From: Microglena sp. YARC
Taxonomy: Eukaryota; Chlorophyta; Chlorophyceae; Chlamydomonadales; Chlamydomonadaceae
Reading direction: 5' to 3'
NCBI GenBank assembly: GCA_022414725.1
Contig: CM039466.1
Location: 33,731,174-33,795,173 of the forward strand
Length of the DNA stretch: 64,000 nt
The notes beneath the pieces are model-generated. The model saw nothing but the letters and a program-made list of their open reading frames with translations. It had not been told where the DNA came from and made no database searches. The first letter of the stretch is position 1; every line of letters begins with the position of its first letter. Positions 53,655 to 61,435 of the stretch are shown here, one piece after another. The position numbers and the translations under genes are program-made.

Positions 53655-56600
53655 GCAACTACCATTTTAAATTGCTGCACAAAAGGAGGCTGTGCCTGTT
53701 TTACGGGATGTGGACTCTAGTGAAAGAAGCCATGTTGCAGGAATGGATGTGGCCATACATTAATCAATAGTACGTCTTATTATGAGGTTTGAGTTTGAGG
53801 GGGCCAGCCCGTTCCCTTGCACCGAGGCCAACCACCAGTGACGTGACCATATCCATTTGTTTGGTTTTGTCACAGGAGAAAAAGAGCTCTGAGTTTGCCA
53901 ATTCTGGCAGGACACTGAGTGGGCTAGAGTCATCCTCCAGGCCAACCTTGAGCAAGGGGGATCACTCAGACCACGAGGAAATATTGGACCACTGGCGCAG
54001 ATTGGTTGGTCGTGCAGCCCCCTTCTTCCAGGTACGTGTTGCTGGAATATCCAACCTTGAAAATTTGAAATTCGAAATTCGAAATTCCAGTTCGGCCTAG
54101 AGATCTGCGCCATGTCTTTGGGGGGTCGCAGGTTAGATGCCGGCAGATACCTTTCTGCTCGCACCTAACTGCTCGCTCGCAGATGCTCTCGAGGGCAGCC
54201 CCCTTCTTTCAGGTACGTGTTGTTGGAATATCCAGTAGTAGACATTGTTTTACTGCCATCAATGTACAAGAGACTCGACGGTTACACCGGTCACACCGGG
54301 TGCAGAGCCATTTAACCTAAGCATCGACCTAAGCATTCGTCCCAAGCCACCTGACGATGATGCCACCTGACGAATACCCACCTTGTAGCCACCGTTTTTA
54401 GTGACTCGGTGCGACCCCGGTGCGACCTGCTGCCCCCCGAACCGCACAGAGCGCAAAGCATGGAGCCTGGGGGGTTGGGGGTGGCATTTCTGTCCAGTTT
54501 AGCAAGACCCGTGCGTCGCCATGCAGCGACAGAATGGCGAGGCGTCGTTGAAAACCCGTCAAATCCAGCGCCGGCTGTTATGGCTGTTAGCAATAGCAGC
54601 AAGGATTTTAGATGTATGCCTGTCCAAGCTGCTATGTAGAGAGGTGGTAGGAGGAAGGTTAGAGATTGGAGGGTACATGATGTGGCGTGTGTCGTGGTGT
54701 GGTGTGGTGTGGCGTGTTGTTGGAAGATCCTGCATTGTAGCAAGTGCGCGTGTTCCCATCTCACAGCTTTCCTTTTGAGCTACGAGCAGCAGCTTCTAGG
54801 CAGCTCTCCTCCCTTAAACCTTGGCGAACCTTGCGCAAGGTAGGGCATCTGGATGCTGTTAGAATCATCTTTCCAGTTCCGTCAAAATCTCGGAGCTTAA
54901 TCCAGTGACTGGCTCAGGGAGCTGCCTAGAAGGTGCTTCTCGTAGCTGAAAACAAAAGCTATGTCCTAAATATGAGGTCACCTTACTGGCTCCCCACTGG
55001 CCAGCCCTTGGACTGCTTTTTAGCTTCCGAAATTCAAATTTCAAATTGTTACCGATAAAAATTAGTATTCAATGAATTCTAAGACTACTGCACGTTCACA
55101 ATATATCCAGGGGACCACATCAACCTGGGTGGCTGGCTAGCCTGGGCTCGGGTGTTACCCAGTGGGCCAGATGTGTGTGTATGTGCGTGCCCTTGCATGT
55201 GTGTGCGTGTGTCTATGCGAGCGTGCGTGTGTACATGCATGTGGGTTTGCATGTGAGACAAAGCATGTGTGTGAGTGAATGTGTTAGGTTGCATGATGTA
55301 CGACTATTGTATGTTCACAAAATATCCAGGGGACCGCATCTGGCATGGCAATTGACATAATTGACGTTTTGTACGTCACCCTTTCCGACTACTTTTAGCC
55401 GCTTCTAAAATTATAAAATTTAAAATGTAACGTTACAATGTATTCTTCAATGAATATAAAATGTAACAATACAATGTATTCTTCGATGAATTCTAAGACC
55501 ATTGCATGTTCACAAAATATTCATAAATTATAATAAAAATAATAATAGAATTCTAAGACTATTGCATGTTCGCGAAATGTTCATAACATTCGAATTAGTA
55601 TAATAATATAATTATAAGACTTTTGCATGTTCACAAAATATCCAGGGGGCCACATGTAAGCATAGCAATTCACATAATTGACGTTTTGTACGTACCCCTT
55701 AGAGACTACTTTTTGCGGCTTCTAAAATTAAAATGTTGAAAATGTAACCGATAAAATAAAATTCCTCAATGAATTATAAGGCTACTGCACGGTAACAAAA
55801 TATCCAGGGGACCAAATCTATCATGTTCGTCCTGGGTGGCTGGGTAGCATGGGCTCGGGTGTTATCCAGTGGGCTGGGGGGGCGGGTATAGTGGGTGGCC
55901 AGTGGGCCAGATGTGTGTGTATGTGTGTGCCCTTGCATGTGTGTGCATGTGTCTGTGCGTGTGTGTGTGTCCATGCATGTGGGTTTGCATGTGAGACAAA
56001 TATCTAGGGCACCACATCTAAGCTTAGCGATTGACATAATTGACATTTTGTATGTCCCCCTTAGCGACTAAGCTATAATTCACCCAGCCTGTGTCTTTCA
56101 CCAACCCACTCTCGCCCCCTCCCATCTGCCTACCTTGCACCTTTCCTACCAACACCACCCAATCATTGACCCACCCTGCATGCACATGCCCACCCAGAGC
56201 AACACAGAGCACCACCCAAACACCACCATACCAACACCAACATCATACCAACAACACCATACCACCAACACCATACCACCAACACCCAATCGCAGAATGT
56301 AGCCAGCAGTGGGAGTGACACCACAGTTTGGCGTGCTGTGAATATGCAGCTAGCTTGGGCACCGCTCCTTGCACCTTTCCTACCTACACCACCCAATCGT
56401 TGACCTACCCTGCATGCACGTGCCCAATCACCACCCCAGCACCACCCAAACACCACCATACCAACACCAACACCAACACCATACCACCAACAATCAATCG
56501 CAGAATGTAGCCAGCAGTGGGAGTGACACCACAGTCTGGCGTGCTGTGAAGATGCAGCTAGCTTGGGCACCGCTCCTTGCACCTTCCCTACCTACACCAC

Positions 56601-59600
56601 CCAATAGTTGACCTACCCTGCATGCACGTGCCCAATCACCACCCCAGCTACACCCAAGCAACACCCAAGCAACACAACCCGACCACCCAAGCAACATCCA
56701 ATCAACACCCAACCAACACCCAACCAACACCCAACCAACACCCAACCAACACCCAACCAACACCCAACTAACACCCAACCAACACCGCCACCATACTACC
56801 ACCACAGAATGTTTCCAGCAGCATGAGCGACACCACAGATTGGCGTGCTGTGAATATGCGGCTAGCTTGAGCACCGCTCCTTGCACCTTCCCTACCAACA
56901 CTGCTCAATCATTGACCTACCCTGCATGCATGCACCCCTCTTCCATACCACCACCACCACCATACCACTACCGACAAAAACACCAAACCACCATCACCAA
57001 CAACACCAAACCACCACCAACAGCAACACCATGCCACTACCAACAACAACACCACACCACCAACAACAGCAACACCACACCACCAACACCAACACCATAC
57101 CACCAACAACAGCAACACCACACCACCACCACCAACATCATACCACCAGCAACACCATACCACCAACAACAGCAACACCACACCACCAACAACAACATCA
57201 TACCACCAGCAACACCATACCACCAACAACAGCAACACCACACCACCACCACCAACATCATACCACCAGCAACACCATACCACCAACAACAGCAACACCA
57301 CACCACCACCAACAACATCATACCACCAGCAACACCATACCACCAACAACAGCAACACCACACCACCACCACCAACATCATACCACCAGCAACACCATAC
57401 CACCAACAACAGCAACACCACACCACCACCACCAACATCATACCACCAGCAACACCATACCACCAACAACAGCAACACCACACCACCACCAACATCATAC
57501 CACCAGCAACACCATACCACAACAACAGCAACACCACACCACCACCACAACATCATACCACCCAGCAACACCATACCACCAACAACAGTAACACCACACC
57601 ACCAACAACAACATCATACCACCAGCAACACCATACCACCAACAACAGCAACACCACACCACCACCACCAACATCATACCACCAGCAACACCATACCACC
57701 AACAACAGCAACACACACCACACCACCAACATCATACCACCAGCAACACCATACCACCAACAACAGCAACACCACACCACCAACACCAACATCATACCAC
57801 CAGCAACACCATACCACCAACAACAGCAACACCACACCACCAACACCAACATCATACCACCAGCAACACCATACCACCAACAACAGCAACACCACACCAC
57901 CAACACCAACATCATACCACCAGCAACACCATACCACCAACAACAGCAACACCACACCACCAACAACAACATCATACCACCAGCAACACCATACCACCAA
58001 CAACAGCAACACCACACCACCAACAACAACATCATACCACCAGCAACACCATACCACCAACAACAGCAACACCACACCACCACCAACAACATCATACCAC
58101 CAGCAACACCATACCACCAACAACAGCAACACCACACCACCAACACCAACATCATACCACCAGCAACACCATACCACCAACAACAGCAACACCACACCAC
58201 CACCAACAACATCATACCACCAGCAACACCATACCACACCCATCCAATTATAGAATGTTGCCAGCAGTGTGAATGACACCACGGTTTGGCGTGCTGTGAA
58301 GATGCGGCTAGCTTGGGCACTGCTCCTTGCACCTTCCCTACCAACACCACCCAATCATTGACTCACCCTGTGTGCACGCGCCCAATCACCACCCAAACAA
58401 CACCCTACCAACATCCAATCAACACCTAACAAACACCCAACCAACACCTAACCAACACCCAACTAACATCCAACCAACACACAACCAACACACAACCAAC
58501 ACACAACCAACACACCACCAACACACAACCAACACCTCCACCATACCACCACCACATAATGTTTCCAGCAGTGTGAGTGACACCACTGTTTGTCGTGCTG
58601 TGAATATGCAGCTAGTTTGGGCACCGCTCCTCGCACCTTTCCTACCAGCACCACCCAATCGTTGACTAACCCTGCATACACGTGCCCAATCACCACCCCA
58701 GCACCGCCCAATCACCACCCCAGCACCACCCAAGAAACACCCCAGCACTACCCGAGCACCACTCCAGCATTACACAAGCAACATCCAAGCAACACCCAAG
58801 CAACACCAACCACCACCACCACCATACCACCACCACCACAGAATGTCTCCAGCAGTGTGAGTGACACCACTGTTTGTCGTGCTGTGAATATGCAGCTAGT
58901 TTGGGCACCGCTCCTCGCACCTTTCCTACCAACACCACCCAATCGTTGACCCACCCTGCATGCACGCGCCCCTCTTCCATACCACCACCACCACCATACC
59001 ACAATCACCACCACCACCGTACCACTACCAACAACAACAACACCATACCACCAACAACAACAACACCATACCACTACCACACCACCATACCACCACCAAC
59101 AACAACACCATACCACTACCAACAACACCATACCACTACCAACAACACCATACCACTACCAACAACACCATACCACCAACAACACCAACACCATACCACG
59201 ACCACCAACAACAACACCATACCACTACCAACAACACCATACCACTACCAACAACAACACCGTACCACTACCAACAACACTATACCACTACCAACAACAC
59301 CATACCACTACCAACAACACCATACCACTACCAACAACACCATACCACTACCAACAACAACACCGTACCACTACCAACAACACCGTACCACTACCAACAA
59401 CACCATACCACTACCAACAACACCATACCACTACCAACAACACCATACCACCAACAACAACAACACCATACCACTACCAACAACAACATACCACTACCAA
59501 CAACACCATACCACCACTACCAACAACACCATACCACTACCAACAACAACACCATACCACTACCAACAACACCATACCACCAACAACAACAACACCATAC

Positions 59601-61094
59601 CACTACCAACAACACCATACCACCACCAACAACAACACCATACCACTACCAACAACACCATAACACTACCAACAGCACTATACCACCAACAACCACAACA
59701 CCATACCACCACCACCAACAACAACAACACCATACCAACAACAACACCACACCCACCCAATCACAGAATGTTGCCAGCAGCGTGAGCGACACTACGGTTT
59801 GGCGCGCTGTGAAGATGCAACTAGCTTGGGCACTGTTTCTTCTGGCTATGAACGAAGAAGCAAACCGGGACCTCATCAACAAGCTACAGCGCTCTGTCAT
59901 AGCCCCTCTAGCTATGCAATTGGAGAACCAAGAGAAATTTGAGAGGGAGGCTAGCAACAGCGCAGCTGCAGCTGCCGCCCTACCCGTTAAACGCGGCCTG
60001 TTCTCTTGGTTTAAGAAGGAGCCGACTAGCATCACCAACTTCCCAAGCAACAATGCCACACCAGTGGTGGCATCGTCCCCTTCCTGGGGCACGGAACCCA
60101 GGTCCGGCAGTCCCGTGCTGGTCCGGGAGAAGGTCGCCTCGTCATCGTCCGAGGGGCCTGCTTTGACAGGGTCTGTGCCTGGAGCCAGCAATGGCACGCA
60201 CCAGGGTGGTGCAGGCGAGGCTCCTAGCAGCAGTAGCCGTTCTGCCCTTGCCTCAGCTGTGCAGCTCAACAATGCTCCAGCTTCTGCTAGGGCGGGGGAA
60301 AACTCAGCCAAGGAGGAGGCTCCCCCAAATCGCTACGCCCCAGGTCTCCCCCTCATGGGCAGTAGCAAGCCCCAAACCGGGGTTAGCGTGCTCCCAGCAG
60401 GGTCGGCACCCAGGACAGGAGATGCAGGGGTCTCAGCAAGACATGAGACCTCACCTCAAGCAGGTCGTAGCCAGGGGGGGAGCAGGCTGGAGATGGATCG
60501 TGTGACTAGCTCTCCAACCAGCGACGACGATGACTGGGAGCTCGCAATGATTCGCCAAGAGGTGAGAGGTATCAAATGGGGATGGCGTTTGAATTCCAGT
60601 TGCAGTCTTTCCAGCTTTATTTCTTAAGAAAATAATCCATCAAGCGACGATAATGACTGGGAGCAAAGCGATGAATACCCAAGAGGTGAGAGGTATCAAA
60701 TGGGGATGGCGTTTGAATTCCAGTTGCAGTCTTTCCAGCTTTATTTCTTAAGAAAATAATCCATCAAGCGACGATAATGACTGGGAGCAAAGCGATGAAT
60801 ACCCAAGAGGTGAGTGGTATCTCCAGCTTGCTCCCCTCCTGGCTTTCTTTCAAATTTAAGACTTAAATTTCTTATTACATTTCTTTCAAAATTGCTTTCT
60901 TTCAAATTTTAGACTTCAACTGTTTTCTTTCACATGCGCGAGGCAATTGGTGGCAATGCTCTCACTTCAGCCAGAGAGGCGGTGCTGGTGTTTTTTTTTC
61001 ATCGCTCAAAGGGGATTCTGTTAAGACGGTTAGCAGTCCCTGCCCCCTGCCCTCCCCGCCCCCCCTGTGACACCGCCTCCGCCATGTATTTATT

Positions 61095-61133
<39 letters not shown>

Positions 61134-61398
61134 GTAGATATAGATCGATAGATCGATAGATGTTGCACTCCAGGGGGATGCCAAATAGGTTAAAGGGACT
61201 TACCCGACCATTACAGGAGGGGCTACAACAAAAAGGCACTGATGAAGTGAGCTCTAAACAATCGTTTTACCCACAGGGGCCCTGAGTTCGTGCTACAGTG
61301 AAAATTGAATTCAATGATTTAGCGTCATGCTGTCAAAGGCAGCGGGTGTGGTGGGAGGGTGTGGTGTGCCCCCCCCGACACACACACTGACCCCCCCC

Positions 61399-61435
<37 letters not shown>

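Noticed and set aside
56840..58350. Long Thr/Pro/His frames and Cys/Trp/Val frames on both strands in intron 20
   Set aside because: Translations of ACC/AAC repeat arrays with no start or splice context.
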